A stretch of DNA of 64,000 nucleotides, taken from Ohtaekwangia koreensis. GTDB lineage: Bacteria; Bacteroidota; Bacteroidia; Cytophagales; Cyclobacteriaceae. Where the stretch lies: contig NZ_FUZU01000001.1 in NCBI RefSeq assembly GCF_900167975.1, forward strand, positions 778,580-842,579, given 5' to 3'. Every line of letters starts with the position of its first letter. The first letter of the stretch is position 1. Positions 19,328 through 27,788 of this stretch are shown in pieces. The translations under genes and the position numbers were made by a program. The notes under the pieces were generated by a model. That model did not search any database. It was not told where the DNA came from and saw only the letters and a list, made by a program, of their open reading frames with translations.

Positions 19328-20350
19328 TTACAAATTTTTTAAAAGATCAAATAAACCCAACTGTTTCGCAATGTCCTTGGTCAGTTTTGCTAATACTCGA
19401 TCACCTAATTTGTCTTGACGGATGTAGTTACCTATGACAAACTCAAGCACTTCTTCATTTGAACTAAAAAGAGGATTTCCTGCTTTTGTTCCAAACTCCT
19501 TAAGCTGTCTCAACTTCTCTTCATTATAGTAATATGACTTTCTGATTAATTCAACAACGTAATCTTTGTGCATATTACTTAAATCAATAATTCGAAATGT
19601 TTCCGCATTCTTTTGGGCTCTACCATAAAGCACCGTGTCAACAGTTGAGTCTTCCTCTTCTAAAAGAATATTGAAACTCTTCTTTTTTCCGTGTATGAAA
19701 TCAACAGCCGTAACATCAATTCTGAAACTCATTACATCATCACAATTATCAATATAAGGATGGAAGTTATCAGCTATATTAAAAACATCTGATCCTTTAA
19801 GGTTCGAATTGCAAATTGAACAGCTGGGAACTAGGTTATAGAAAGAAACAGCGAAGTAAGGGTTAGTACCTTTATCATAAAAATGATCGAATTGTGGTCT
19901 TGTCTTGTCCGTTTTCCCTTTGAGCGTGAATGTGTACTGCCTATTACAATATAAGCATACATTTGCACCTAACTTTTCTGCTAAATCGTAGGCATGCTTA
20001 CTTCTGGAAAATTTATCATAATCAAATATTCTCATTATCTCACTATTAAGAATCTTTCGAACAGCCTTCACTTGCTTTGGCGGTATACCTACTGTTCTTG
20101 CCGTAAGAATTGCCTCATAAAGGGGTGAAAGAATAGTTCGATGATTCTCTAATTCACTGGGCTTTTTTGTGATAATATCTCTGAGTCTAATGTGGACTTC
20201 ATTGTAGAAGGCCATCTCCGTTGGGGGCAGTCCAGAAGCTAACTTTGCTGCGAGAGCATTCTCGATACTAAATGGATTACCCTTCAATAGCCTGAAGTGC
20301 TGCTTAGCAAGTTTATCCAGTTCAGTTAGGCTCTTTCCAATTGTTATCAT
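19328..20350 (-). CDS. HNH endonuclease of a Septu-like system (PtuB-like)
   Basis: This 340-residue nuclease pairs with the ATPase encoded directly upstream; their genes overlap by 4 bases (ATGA). The HNH fold is marked by a zinc ribbon: Cys132-X2-Cys135 (CLYC) and Cys177-X2-Cys180 (CSIC). Between them are Asp155-His156 (RPQFDHFYDK) and Asn172 (NLVPS), and His197 lies in NFHPY. These are the ordered residues of PtuB-type HNH proteins. In Septu and related retron systems the ATPase binds the nuclease and licenses it during phage infection. The C-terminal third is helical without a known motif. No reverse transcriptase is nearby. Confidence 0.82.
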   Translation of the reverse strand: MITIGKSLTELDKLAKQHFRLLKGNPFSIENALAAKLASGLPPTEMAFYNEVHIRLRDIITKKPSELENHRTILSPLYEAILTARTVGIPPKQVKAVRKILNSEIMRIFDYDKFSRSKHAYDLAEKLGANVCLYCNRQYTFTLKGKTDKTRPQFDHFYDKGTNPYFAVSFYNLVPSCSICNSNLKGSDVFNIADNFHPYIDNCDDVMSFRIDVTAVDFIHGKKKSFNILLEEEDSTVDTVLYGRAQKNAETFRIIDLSNMHKDYVVELIRKSYYYNEEKLRQLKEFGTKAGNPLFSSNEEVLEFVIGNYIRQDKLGDRVLAKLTKDIAKQLGLFDLLKNL

Positions 20351-22236
20351 TTACTCGGCCTTTTTTTCTTCATAAGCTTCAATTCATTAATCTTCTTCTC
20401 TAACTCTTCAATTTCCTCATCAACACCAAACTCTCTTATCCATAGCTCTTTCAAACGATTTTTGATGACTGGTTCTCCGATTATTTCAATTATGTTTTTC
20501 ATTGACTGCAACTTGGAGATGTCCCGATTTTTATTCTTAATGAAACCGATCACTTCATTGATCTTTTTCTCTGCAAAGCTACCAACGAGGCCATTTTCTA
20601 GATAAAAGCTATTTGAAAGTAACGTGTGAATGTTTGATGCAAATGTTTCTTTTCTATCGTTATCTGGGTTCTGGGCAATTTGATACTGAACTCCGTCTTC
20701 TTGATTGAGCTTGTCCTTTCTAAGAAATAAAATGTTTGACTTTGGTAGATCAGAAGCTAGATATGGTGTGTTTGATGTTAAGATTAATTGAATCTTCCTC
20801 TTGCCAAAGTTCTTTGGTAGAAACGAAATCAAAAGCTCCAAATACTTCCTTTGCCACTCCGGATGAAAATAGACATCTCCTTCATCGATTAATATGAGCA
20901 AGTGATCCTTAAGTCTTAAGTTATGCGGGGCCTGACTGTCGGAGAGCGAGTGAAATCGGGAAAAAAGGGTGAGCATGGATTGCTCACCCGAACTTAATCC
21001 TCTCCAGTAGAATGTTAAAAAATCAGAAAAAGGACGTGCGTTTATGTATAGATTCAGGAATTTACCGATGTCGTCTTTGCCCTCAAAGGTAACATTAAGA
21101 ACTAAGGCTCCTCCATCGTCTGTTGGATGGAATGCGGTGTGTCTCCGAACAAGGTACTTAAACAAGAAGTCAACGAGATCAATGGAACTCTGTATAAAAG
21201 TATAGGCTTTGTCGCCTTCACGATCCTTCAAAATCTCCCTGAAGAAATTGAAGAAGAATTCCATAAAGCTATTCCCAGCGATTGATCTTAAGTACTCGCC
21301 CTCGGATTGAAAGCGAGGAAAATCTAAATTATTCTTAAAATAATTGAACAAAATGGCACGACAAATTCGGTTGATAAAAACTTGCCCTGATTCGTTGGAA
21401 ATCGAAAACTCACTTGCCTGACTATCTAAGAATTCCAGTAAGCGCTGTGCGCTCGATTCGACACGCTTCATTACATTTTTATCTTCCTCTAAGATCGTCA
21501 CCACTAATTCATTCGGAAGTTTAAAGTCTAGTTGTGATCGATTCTCGGTCGTAATGAATTGGATATTCCTACCGAGTTCCCTTACCTTATATGCATCGGT
21601 CTTGTCAATGGTGGCTTTGAATTCAGAAGCATAATTTTCATGGTCCTTATCTAAAATTGCAAGTGTAGATATATTATTGAATCTGTTTTCAGTGTCCTCC
21701 GTCACGGCTTCTTCGAGTGGAGGTTGTAGCTTTGATGAATACCTTAGATCAAAAATATTTGAGTAATAAATCACGGAACAATTATAGAAGGCTCGGATGT
21801 CCGGGTAAAAACTTAATGTACCAAGCTTTGACTCCTCTGAATTATGATCAATTTCAAACGTCTTGAAAACATTAGTTCGATCAATCAGTGGCAATTTCAA
21901 TCCGTTTACAAAATATATTTTTAGTGGATTTTTGTTGTCATCATGGTCTTTGATTGCAACAATACATCGACTCTTTATCCCCTGGCCAAACGCAAGCTCA
22001 TCTCTAATAAATTCCAGTATGTTAGATTTTCCAGTTCCATTTTGGCCAATTATGGCCGTGACATTTAAGATGTGCTTATTAACAAAGAAATTCTGAAGAG
22101 CAAATTTCTTTTGGTCTACCGAGATGCTTACTTCTTGATCTTCAATCGAAGTTGTGAATAGAAATTCATTACTGAAGTTAAAGCCTTCGCTTTTAAAATT
22201 TCGATACGCATCAACATATAAGTACAAGAGTTCCAT
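20347..22236 (-). CDS. AAA/ABC-type ATPase of a Septu-like system (PtuA-like)
   Basis: This SMC/RecF-like ATPase has about 629 residues. I prefer ATG 22,236 because the family starts MELLYLYVDAYRNF; the frame is open to 22,296. In residues counted from 22,296, Walker A GQNGTGKS is at 84-91, the ABC signature LSSGEQS at 434-440, and Walker B LLILIDEGD at 466-474, followed by the H-loop region IQLILTSNTPYL. The middle is helical insertion. The C-terminus is a Lys/Glu-rich helix. It overlaps the HNH gene by 4 bases. In Septu the ATPase forms a complex with the HNH nuclease and controls it by nucleotide level. A frameshifted small ORF lies just upstream. Confidence 0.85.
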   Translation of the reverse strand: MELLYLYVDAYRNFKSEGFNFSNEFLFTTSIEDQEVSISVDQKKFALQNFFVNKHILNVTAIIGQNGTGKSNILEFIRDELAFGQGIKSRCIVAIKDHDDNKNPLKIYFVNGLKLPLIDRTNVFKTFEIDHNSEESKLGTLSFYPDIRAFYNCSVIYYSNIFDLRYSSKLQPPLEEAVTEDTENRFNNISTLAILDKDHENYASEFKATIDKTDAYKVRELGRNIQFITTENRSQLDFKLPNELVVTILEEDKNVMKRVESSAQRLLEFLDSQASEFSISNESGQVFINRICRAILFNYFKNNLDFPRFQSEGEYLRSIAGNSFMEFFFNFFREILKDREGDKAYTFIQSSIDLVDFLFKYLVRRHTAFHPTDDGGALVLNVTFEGKDDIGKFLNLYINARPFSDFLTFYWRGLSSGEQSMLTLFSRFHSLSDSQAPHNLRLKDHLLILIDEGDVYFHPEWQRKYLELLISFLPKNFGKRKIQLILTSNTPYLASDLPKSNILFLRKDKLNQEDGVQYQIAQNPDNDRKETFASNIHTLLSNSFYLENGLVGSFAEKKINEVIGFIKNKNRDISKLQSMKNIIEIIGEPVIKNRLKELWIREFGVDEEIEELEKKINELKLMKKKRPSK

Positions 22237-22298
22237 ACTGATGAAAGTGGTGTAGTAGGTTCTAAAACTTGAAACTTCGAAAAACCCTGCCGACAATT

Positions 22299-22650
22299 CT
22301 ACCGTCTCAACAATTGAGTGAAGAAAACTTTATACCTTCCCAACTTAGGCGACTTGTTCTCAATTGATAAAGTGTTCGTGACTGGATCAAAAACAAAATC
22401 TCCAAATTCGTTTTTGAATTCAGTGTGAAACCTATTAATCGTTATCACATTTCCCTCTTCCTCAATTGAGACAGTCCCCACCATCATAACCTTGCATGAC
22501 AAGCTTACATTTGAGATCCTCTTCATATTCCTTATTTCCAAGAACAAATTTGACGCGGCAATCAAATAGTAAATCACCATTTGAAAGCTCTCTTGGATTG
22601 TTTAGTCCTGATTTGAATGCACCAAACGCTTCGATATTTTTCAAGCTCAT
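22299..22650 (-). pseudogene. small unknown gene upstream of the Septu-like pair, frameshifted
   Basis: ATG 22,650 opens MSLKNIEAFGAFKSGLNNP and runs as a beta-rich protein (DLLFDCRVKFVLGNKEYEED) to a stop at 22,462. A second frame continues the same style (SIEEEGNVITINRFHTEFK, GDFVFDPVTNTLSIENKSP) to 22,299. The frames join near 22,474-22,484, in the run GTCCCCACC, by a one-base change. Joined, it would have about 117 residues. It ends just before the ATPase open frame begins, so it is probably the first gene of the same operon. I do not recognise the family. Sequencing error, decay and programmed shift are all possible. Confidence 0.55.
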
Positions 22651-22668
22651 ATAAGAATTGTAAAATCT

Positions 22669-23030
22669 CTATTCAAACTTAACCTTCGGCAATCCCGCCA
22701 CAATATCAACCGTCTGCACACTTACATTGATGATGCTTAACAACAAATCCAGAATGTAAGTCGGCTTCTCTACTTCACGCAACCAGTCATTTGGGTCGTT
22801 TTTATGCCGCTTTCCTTGTGTATCCGTTACTTGGTAACGCTCCATAATCCACTCGATAGCGCTCTTACCGTTTACTATATACTCGCAAGCTTTTACCGGG
22901 ATGTTCTCTATTCGAATTCTGCTGTTATAAAGGATAGTATCCTTCTGATCTTTTTGGAAAGCGCATTTTTTCTACCGAATAGAATTTATACGCATCCGGC
23001 AGGGATTGTAAATCTTTTGTAAAAGATTGA
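22669..23030 (-). pseudogene. C-terminal remnant of a type ISP-like restriction/helicase enzyme
   Basis: The minus strand reads YKFYSVEKMRF, then after a one-base shift near 22,960 ILYNSRIRIENIP, EYIVNGKSAIEWIMERYQVT, NDPNDWLREVE and finally a segment ending IVAGLPKVKFE with its stop at 22,669. This is the conserved C-terminus of very large DEAD-helicase/methylase restriction enzymes of the type ISP class. Only about the last 115 residues are left; the helicase and methylase parts are absent. Related-looking but scrambled codons continue to about 23,100. It is a dead remnant in the defence cluster. Confidence 0.75.
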
Positions 23031-23391
23031 TTATCAGTTAAAACAGAAGCGATAAAAATCAACGCACCTAATTGCGCACCTTTAATTTCAAGCGTAGTAA
23101 CAACTTGAATTCTGCGATGAAATTAGTTTTTAGATACTTAAATAACAAGAGGTAATTCTTATCCTTTCAGCTTTAGTGGAGTCACGAGACTAGAGAAGAG
23201 GGCTATTTTACTTACAGCGCATTTGAAAGTATAGGTTACAAAAGTGAACTATCTTTCTAAAGGTATATATATACTCCTATCTTGATGAACATTTAGAAGG
23301 GAAAGGCAGTGATCCGAAATGAGCTGTGTACATACGAATTCTCTCTTAGTAGAGAGAGCTCTAAATATATGAAACCGCACTAAGAGGTAAA
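23031..23391. other. intergenic stretch without recognisable gene
   Basis: The first 70 bases may still belong to the restriction-enzyme remnant. The remainder, to the small HTH gene, shows no frame of note and no strong hairpin. Confidence 0.4.
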
Positions 23392-23595
23392 TCATTTAAG
23401 CCACTTTTTTCTAAATCCATAAGCGACCAAATGGGCTGCATTTCTTACTTGAAATCTGTTCAGCATTTCAATACGAATTGCGTCAATTGTCTTCTTACTA
23501 TTTCCAAGACTTTTAGCAATCTCTTCGCTACTATGACCCTCCGAAATCAATCGGAGCACTTGAAGCTGCTTTTCTGTGATATCAACTTTTTTCAC
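23392..23595 (-). CDS. stand-alone LuxR/GerE-type helix-turn-helix regulator
   Basis: The 67-residue protein consists only of a GerE-type DNA-binding domain: ITEKQLQVLRLISEGHSSEEIAKSLGNSKKTIDAIRIEML contains the scaffold helix, the turn and the recognition helix. A receiver or sensor domain is absent. It is divergent from the gene at 23,669, with 73 bases between them that must hold both promoters. It probably regulates itself and the divergent three-gene unit. Confidence 0.8.
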   Translation of the reverse strand: MKKVDITEKQLQVLRLISEGHSSEEIAKSLGNSKKTIDAIRIEMLNRFQVRNAAHLVAYGFRKKWLK

Positions 23596-23668
23596 ATACC
23601 AATATTAATAGATAGAAATATTTAGGTATTTTTACCCCCATATTTATACGGGTACATTTTTAACATAA

Positions 23669-24037
23669 ATGCTTGATAGTATGAAATTTATAAACTCACC
23701 TTATCCGCTTGTAAAGTTGCCGAATGATCTGCAACTGACATTATTTCTCATCAAAGAAGAGCTCAAAAGCCGCAAGTTCTTCAACACCCTTCAGCAGATG
23801 GGCCTAGATGACTGCTACTTCCAGCCGCACCTCGATACGCTCATTCTGCGAAGCCTGGATATGGATGATGAATTGGATTCCACCTTTGATGCCTATTATG
23901 AAATTATCGAACGCAGGAGCAAGAAGATTGATGCTGATAATGACTCCATCATGAAGCAAGCTTTGAAAGCGTACTACGAACTACTTGAGCAAAGGAAAAA
24001 ACTCAACGCTGTTAAGAAGGAAGCCAAGGTTTCATAG
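23669..24037 (+). CDS. hypothetical protein, first copy of a tandem paralogous pair
   Basis: The 122-residue (or 118 from ATG 23,681) helical protein contains DLQLTLFLIKEELKSRKFFNTLQQMGLDDCYFQPHLDTLIL. The next gene product has the same pattern (EQVTIYLIEQQLKCRRFFDDL, GLGPYDFEPNLDHLIL), so the two arose by tandem duplication. No enzyme motif, signal peptide or membrane segment is visible. I recognise no named family. The gene is first in a unit with the second copy (17-base gap) and a HEPN gene, and divergent from the HTH gene. Confidence 0.65.
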   Translation: MLDSMKFINSPYPLVKLPNDLQLTLFLIKEELKSRKFFNTLQQMGLDDCYFQPHLDTLILRSLDMDDELDSTFDAYYEIIERRSKKIDADNDSIMKQALKAYYELLEQRKKLNAVKKEAKVS

Positions 24038-24054
24038 AATCAAATCCTGTAGCC

Positions 24055-24390
24055 ATGTCAAAAAGTATTATATCCCTGATGAGGTTAGCCAGTCATGAAC
24101 AGGTAACGATCTACCTCATTGAACAGCAGCTAAAGTGCAGGAGGTTCTTTGATGACCTGGAGCATATCGGTTTAGGCCCCTATGATTTTGAACCCAACCT
24201 CGATCACCTCATCCTGAAAAATGTTGAGCTTGATGATGGCACCGATAAGACCTACAACCAGTATTCAAAAATTCTCGACAAACACAGCAAGCAAATGCAA
24301 CCCGAATTTCGGGCCATCGAAAGGCAGGCTGTAAAGATGTACAACGAGCTTATCGCATTGAATAAACCGAAGGCCACAAAAAGAAAATAG
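24055..24390 (+). CDS. hypothetical protein, second copy of the tandem pair
   Basis: This 111-residue helical protein is paralogous to the preceding gene product; the shared core is an IEQQLKxRRFFxxLxxxGLxxxxFxPxLDxLIL-like pattern. The C-terminus is Lys-rich (NKPKATKRK). It ends 2 bases before the HEPN gene start, which implies translational coupling. A role as partner or antitoxin of the HEPN protein is inference. Confidence 0.65.
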   Translation: MSKSIISLMRLASHEQVTIYLIEQQLKCRRFFDDLEHIGLGPYDFEPNLDHLILKNVELDDGTDKTYNQYSKILDKHSKQMQPEFRAIERQAVKMYNELIALNKPKATKRK

Positions 24391-24392
24391 GT

Positions 24393-25229
24393 ATGCGCCT
24401 GGCCGACATCACCACACCGGAATTCCGTTCTATCATTGATGGAATCGTAAGGGAAATATCTCCCGTTGCTGTAGTGTGTTTCGGGCATACTCTTTCGATA
24501 GTGAATTATACCAGTTGCTTCCAGGCAACAACATCAGAACATCATCACTATGACCTGCTGATAGTACAGTCCAACTCTAATCACTACAAAGATCACGAGA
24601 TCATCGATCTTGTTAAGAATGAATTCCCAGATGGTTTGTCGGTAAATGTATTGTCACATAGTGAACGATCTGTTCTTACTGCAATACAGCAACTTCATCC
24701 TTTCTTTTGTCGGGTGTTCCGCGAAGGTCATGTTTTGTACCTAGCAGTGAATAGCCCTATTAAGATGGATAAAATCAAAACAGTTGATGCAGATGTAGAT
24801 CAAAGCAAACTTGCCCAGGAATGTAAGCGTTCATTTGATCTCTCAGGAAATTTTCTGGCGATGGCCTCCGATGCGCTGGGCAGTCACCTTCACGATGTAG
24901 CAGTTTTTCTTCTTCACCAGTCAATGGAGCAAATGTGTATCGCTTCAATCAAAGCACATTTGAAATACCGCCCGACTACCCACAATCTTTCCAAACTGAT
25001 TGACCTAATAGGCTGCTATCTTCCCCAAGTAAAAAGCATATTTCCGTGCAACACGAATGACGAACAGCTAATGTTTGACTTTTTACGAAGGGCATACTCT
25101 GATGTGAGGTACAAGCTTAACTACCGGCTACCTCCACACATAGCATTTTCATTGTTGGAGCGCGTGAACGAATTCCAAAATCTTGTTGAGGATAAGTATA
25201 ATCTGGAATTTGTATGGCCGAAGGTTTAG
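24393..25229 (+). CDS. protein with degenerate nucleotidyltransferase-like N-terminus and C-terminal HEPN domain
   Basis: The product has 278 residues. The N-terminal 100 residues (VVCFGHTL, then HHYDLLIVQS, LSVNVLSHSE) follow the strand order of a minimal nucleotidyltransferase but lack its clear GS and DxD motifs. Residues from about 145 to 270 form a HEPN four-helix bundle: FLAMASDALGSHLHDVAVFLLHQSMEQM, PTTHNLSKLIDLI, FLRRAYSDVRYKLNY. HEPN proteins are often RNases in toxin-antitoxin and phage-defence units; an exact RxxxxH motif is not obvious here. It is the last gene of the unit starting at 23,669. Confidence 0.75.
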   Translation: MRLADITTPEFRSIIDGIVREISPVAVVCFGHTLSIVNYTSCFQATTSEHHHYDLLIVQSNSNHYKDHEIIDLVKNEFPDGLSVNVLSHSERSVLTAIQQLHPFFCRVFREGHVLYLAVNSPIKMDKIKTVDADVDQSKLAQECKRSFDLSGNFLAMASDALGSHLHDVAVFLLHQSMEQMCIASIKAHLKYRPTTHNLSKLIDLIGCYLPQVKSIFPCNTNDEQLMFDFLRRAYSDVRYKLNYRLPPHIAFSLLERVNEFQNLVEDKYNLEFVWPKV

Positions 25230-25355
25230 ATCAAACCCTCGTCAGTGAATGAGTAATAGCTTTCGCTTGTGAGGATGATATGATCAAGAAGTTATATTTC
25301 GAGCAGGTTGCTCCGGATTTTCCGCCAACGAGCTGGTGATGTCTCTTGCGTTAAT
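25226..25355 (-). pseudogene. RadC C-terminal (JAB/MPN) remnant
   Basis: On the minus strand NLTLTQ, KIRSNLLEI, a stop codon, then LLDHIILTSESYYSFTDEGLI ending at 25,226 match the last third of RadC proteins. The metal-binding HxHP part is gone. RadC genes are common cargo of mobile elements. Its stop overlaps the end of the convergent HEPN gene. Confidence 0.7.
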
Positions 25356-25356
25356 G

Positions 25357-26220
25357 TTAGATTGTTCGTTTCGAATTCGTGCGATATTTAGTCCCCGTAA
25401 TTAATCCAACGTAAAACTGCTCGTTTAGAAAAACGAGTACTTCCTTGCAGTGCTTAATATCTTTTGGAAAAATAATTTTCTTATTCTTGTCAAGCTCAAT
25501 CATCAAGTTGAATTCTTTTGCGTCCTTTTTTATTGTTTTAGTGTTGGCACCATCTAGTATCTTACTTTTTTGTAACAAGGTCACCTGCTTTCGAATGACA
25601 GAATTCGAGTGATCTAGAAACCATTGTTGATCGATAATCGAAATATTATCATGCGTTGAAAACTTTGTCAAATCCCTATTCGTCGCTTCAACATAAAATT
25701 CTGACAGACTGAATATCTTATTTGCATTTGCATAGGATAGAAATTTGAATTTTCCATCCGCATATATCGCATGGACGGCATTGTCCACAATAAATGCATC
25801 TTCTTTCAGTGCGTCATATGTTTGATTGTTATACACGATAATGTTACGGTTTATTAATAATTTTCTGCTATCAAAATTTTGGAAGTAGAAAATTTTGTCC
25901 TCGACCCAGAAAAGAGTTTTTATTGTCTCAGTCTTCAATTTCAAGACAGGAATTCCGATACCATTACTTAGTACTTCAAGCACTGCGGCATTCAAGTCCA
26001 TTTTTACATAAAGTATTTCGCCTTCATCAATTACGTAGTTACCATCAAACTTCACCTCGTCTAACTCACTATTAGTTAATCGCACACCGGCCGAGACAAA
26101 CACTTCTTTGATCGACGCTGATACGTCTTGAGTCAGGTTTATCCTTCTTACAGCGCCGGTATCAATAATTGCGTAGAAATTATTAACTGTCTTTTGGGTT
26201 GTTGTTTTCTTAGGTGACAT
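25357..26220 (-). CDS. kwaB: Kiwa defence effector KwaB (DUF4868)
   Basis: The 287-residue protein ends with the DUF4868 pattern: an aromatic/acidic strand region (VYNNQTYDALKEDAFIVDN), then HSNSVIRKQVTLLQKSKIL, NLMIELDKNKKIIFPKDI, CKEVLVFLNEQFYVGLITG and TKYRTNSKR. Its start overlaps the preceding four-helix membrane gene by 11 bases. That pairing is exactly the Kiwa arrangement, in which the membrane protein KwaA senses phage attack and KwaB acts on DNA and arrests the phage late transcription and replication. The adjacent RadC remnant is downstream. Confidence 0.85.
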   Translation of the reverse strand: MSPKKTTTQKTVNNFYAIIDTGAVRRINLTQDVSASIKEVFVSAGVRLTNSELDEVKFDGNYVIDEGEILYVKMDLNAAVLEVLSNGIGIPVLKLKTETIKTLFWVEDKIFYFQNFDSRKLLINRNIIVYNNQTYDALKEDAFIVDNAVHAIYADGKFKFLSYANANKIFSLSEFYVEATNRDLTKFSTHDNISIIDQQWFLDHSNSVIRKQVTLLQKSKILDGANTKTIKKDAKEFNLMIELDKNKKIIFPKDIKHCKEVLVFLNEQFYVGLITGTKYRTNSKRTI

Positions 26221-26797
26221 TTATTAGCATATGATTTGTTAAAGCTACATATCGAGTAAACTGGTTTTGGTTGATTAGAATAGTTTTTGATAGAACAAGG
26301 TAGGTCACCTCCTTTTTACTCTGCACTTCATAATTTCTATACCCGAGGATGACTCGAAAAACTAAATTGAAATGGTAAGAGTCGTTTACGATCAACGCAT
26401 ATATGAGTGAAATAATAAAGAACCCTGTTAAGAAAATCATGTCGTTTAATCCTTTGAACGGAATTTTGAAAAGTGGGAGAAGGATGCTAAAAAGAAGTGT
26501 AAGGAAGTTACTGTCAGCAGGTTTAATTTGTTTAACATCAAATGCACCAACGCTTAGCGTCGATGTCGCATTTTTAATAAGACTTCGAGAAACAATGACC
26601 ATTATAATGAAAACAAGAATAAGGTAATGATTCTTAATAATCTCTTTAAGCCCTTCAAGCGTAGCAGCAAGTGAATTAAGGTGGAAGTAAATGTCAAAAA
26701 AATTCCAGTTATGAATAACATTAATAAGCCACGCCGTGAATAGGATCGGGGAAAAGCCTAAAAGGATTAAAGTTATTCGTATAAAATTTGAATACAT
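26210..26797 (-). CDS. kwaA: Kiwa membrane sensor KwaA
   Basis: The 195-residue protein has four hydrophobic segments: about 5-28 (FIRITLILLGFSPILFTAW), 56-73 (YLILVFIIMVIVSRSLI), 100-117 (LTLLFSILLPLFKIPF) and 120-140 (IFLTGFFIISLIYALIV), followed by a cytosolic tail (YRNYEVQSKKEVTYLVLSKT). Length, topology and the 11-base overlap with a DUF4868 gene fit KwaA. KwaA proteins diverge strongly in sequence, so the call rests on topology and partner. Confidence 0.82.
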   Translation of the reverse strand: MYSNFIRITLILLGFSPILFTAWLINVIHNWNFFDIYFHLNSLAATLEGLKEIIKNHYLILVFIIMVIVSRSLIKNATSTLSVGAFDVKQIKPADSNFLTLLFSILLPLFKIPFKGLNDMIFLTGFFIISLIYALIVNDSYHFNLVFRVILGYRNYEVQSKKEVTYLVLSKTILINQNQFTRYVALTNHMLINVT

Positions 26798-26834
26798 CTA
26801 ATGTGTAGTTTACGCGTGCGGTACGAATATTTAT

Positions 26835-26882
26835 GAAAAAAGCCCATCTCAGAATTCCTTATCAAGAATGCTGGGATGGGCT
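26835..26882 (-). terminator. Rho-independent terminator (GCCCATC hairpin)
   Basis: Arms AGCCCATCTCAG (26,841-26,852) and CTGGGATGGGCT (26,871-26,882), with one G-U pair, are followed on the minus strand by six T. It lies about 100 bases downstream of the cREC remnant at 26,983 and probably terminated that gene. A similar hairpin lies at 37,788-37,833. Confidence 0.7.
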
Positions 26883-26982
26883 CTATACAAATATAGAAAA
26901 ATATTAATGCTATCAAAATGCAGCCTAAGGAGATCGATATCGCTTTAATTAGATAATGAGTCGTAACTATTGTGTGAGATGG

Positions 26983-27262
26983 TTAATATAATTGGTCAAC
27001 AAATCTAGTATTTGTTCTTGCGGCGATCGGATTCGCTGAATGAACCCAAAACTGAAGATTTGTCAGATCTAAACCAGACTCATGCACGAGCCACTTTGCG
27101 CATGTATAGCCATCGGGAGCAACTTCCTCGTTTGCATCAAGCCAAGATCGTTGTCAAAGCTTATAAAGTCGGGAAGGCCATTTGACTTTATATAGAGAAC
27201 AAAGTCATCATGGCTTCTTACAACATCAAATGAATCTTGTTCGCTAAAAAATATAGGATTCG
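26983..27262 (-). pseudogene. cyclic-phosphate processing receiver (cREC) domain protein, frameshifted and 5' truncated
   Basis: The minus strand reads DSFDVVRSHDDFVLYIKSNG and LPDFISFDNDLG in one frame. After a one-base loss it reads DANEEVAPDGYTCAKWLVHE and LQFWVHSANPIA, ending at 26,983. The motif order (FISFDxDL, GYxCAKWLV, VHSANP) is that of the cREC family, receiver-like domains linked to cyclic-phosphate or RNA-repair processes and common in phage and mobile elements. The N-terminal FLDD motif is missing; stop codons occur directly upstream. Confidence 0.72.
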
Positions 27263-27296
27263 TTAGGACAAGCAGCCAATGGTTGGATTATGAGAC

Positions 27297-27594
27297 TTAT
27301 CCTTCCGATAAGTTCATAATCATCTGCTTCAGTTCGAAGTACGTTTCACATCCGTTTCGATTACCGAAAGTTTCCCACGCAACACTAATTGGCAAAAATG
27401 TATGGCTTGAGAAGAATCCCACTCCAGCGATAGCATTCATTGGACTTTTGAGTTTAAAAAGGAAAGGCGCTCCTGGAGTTAGTACTTTAAAACTTACAGA
27501 TCCACTAAGGCTGCCAAAAGTTGATATCCTCTGGATTGATTTGGCTCAGGTATCTAAACCAATTGTTATCAGTGACGCCCATGTAAAATTTCAT
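27297..27594 (-). pseudogene. N-terminal fragment of an HNH restriction endonuclease-like protein
   Basis: From ATG 27,594 the minus strand reads MKFYMGVTDNNWFRYL and EDINFWQP. After a one-base shift it continues SGSVSFKVLTPGAPFLFKL, GVGFFSSHTFLP and SVAWETFGNRNGC up to a stop at 27,297. This is the conserved N-terminal domain (specificity or wing domain) of HNH endonucleases that begin MKFYVGITD. The HNH catalytic domain, normally about 150 residues further on, is absent; the cREC remnant follows instead. A plus-strand frame over the same bases is its shadow. Confidence 0.68.
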
Positions 27595-27788
27595 TCAATC
27601 TAAATGAGTAAGAAACGTATAAGCCACTAAAATTATAACCATGATTCATCAGAAAGCAAGAAAGTACCCCGAGTTTGCAATCATTTAGAGTAAAAAAGAT
27701 AGGGCGAGCTGATAACAGACGCGCCTGTCACAAACATCGTGTATTTAAACAATATTGATGATGTTGAATCTGGAGAATACTGTGAGGA

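Noticed and set aside
27283-27603. 106-codon plus-strand frame
   Set aside because: The opposite strand carries recognisable HNH N-terminal domain codons, so this is a shadow.
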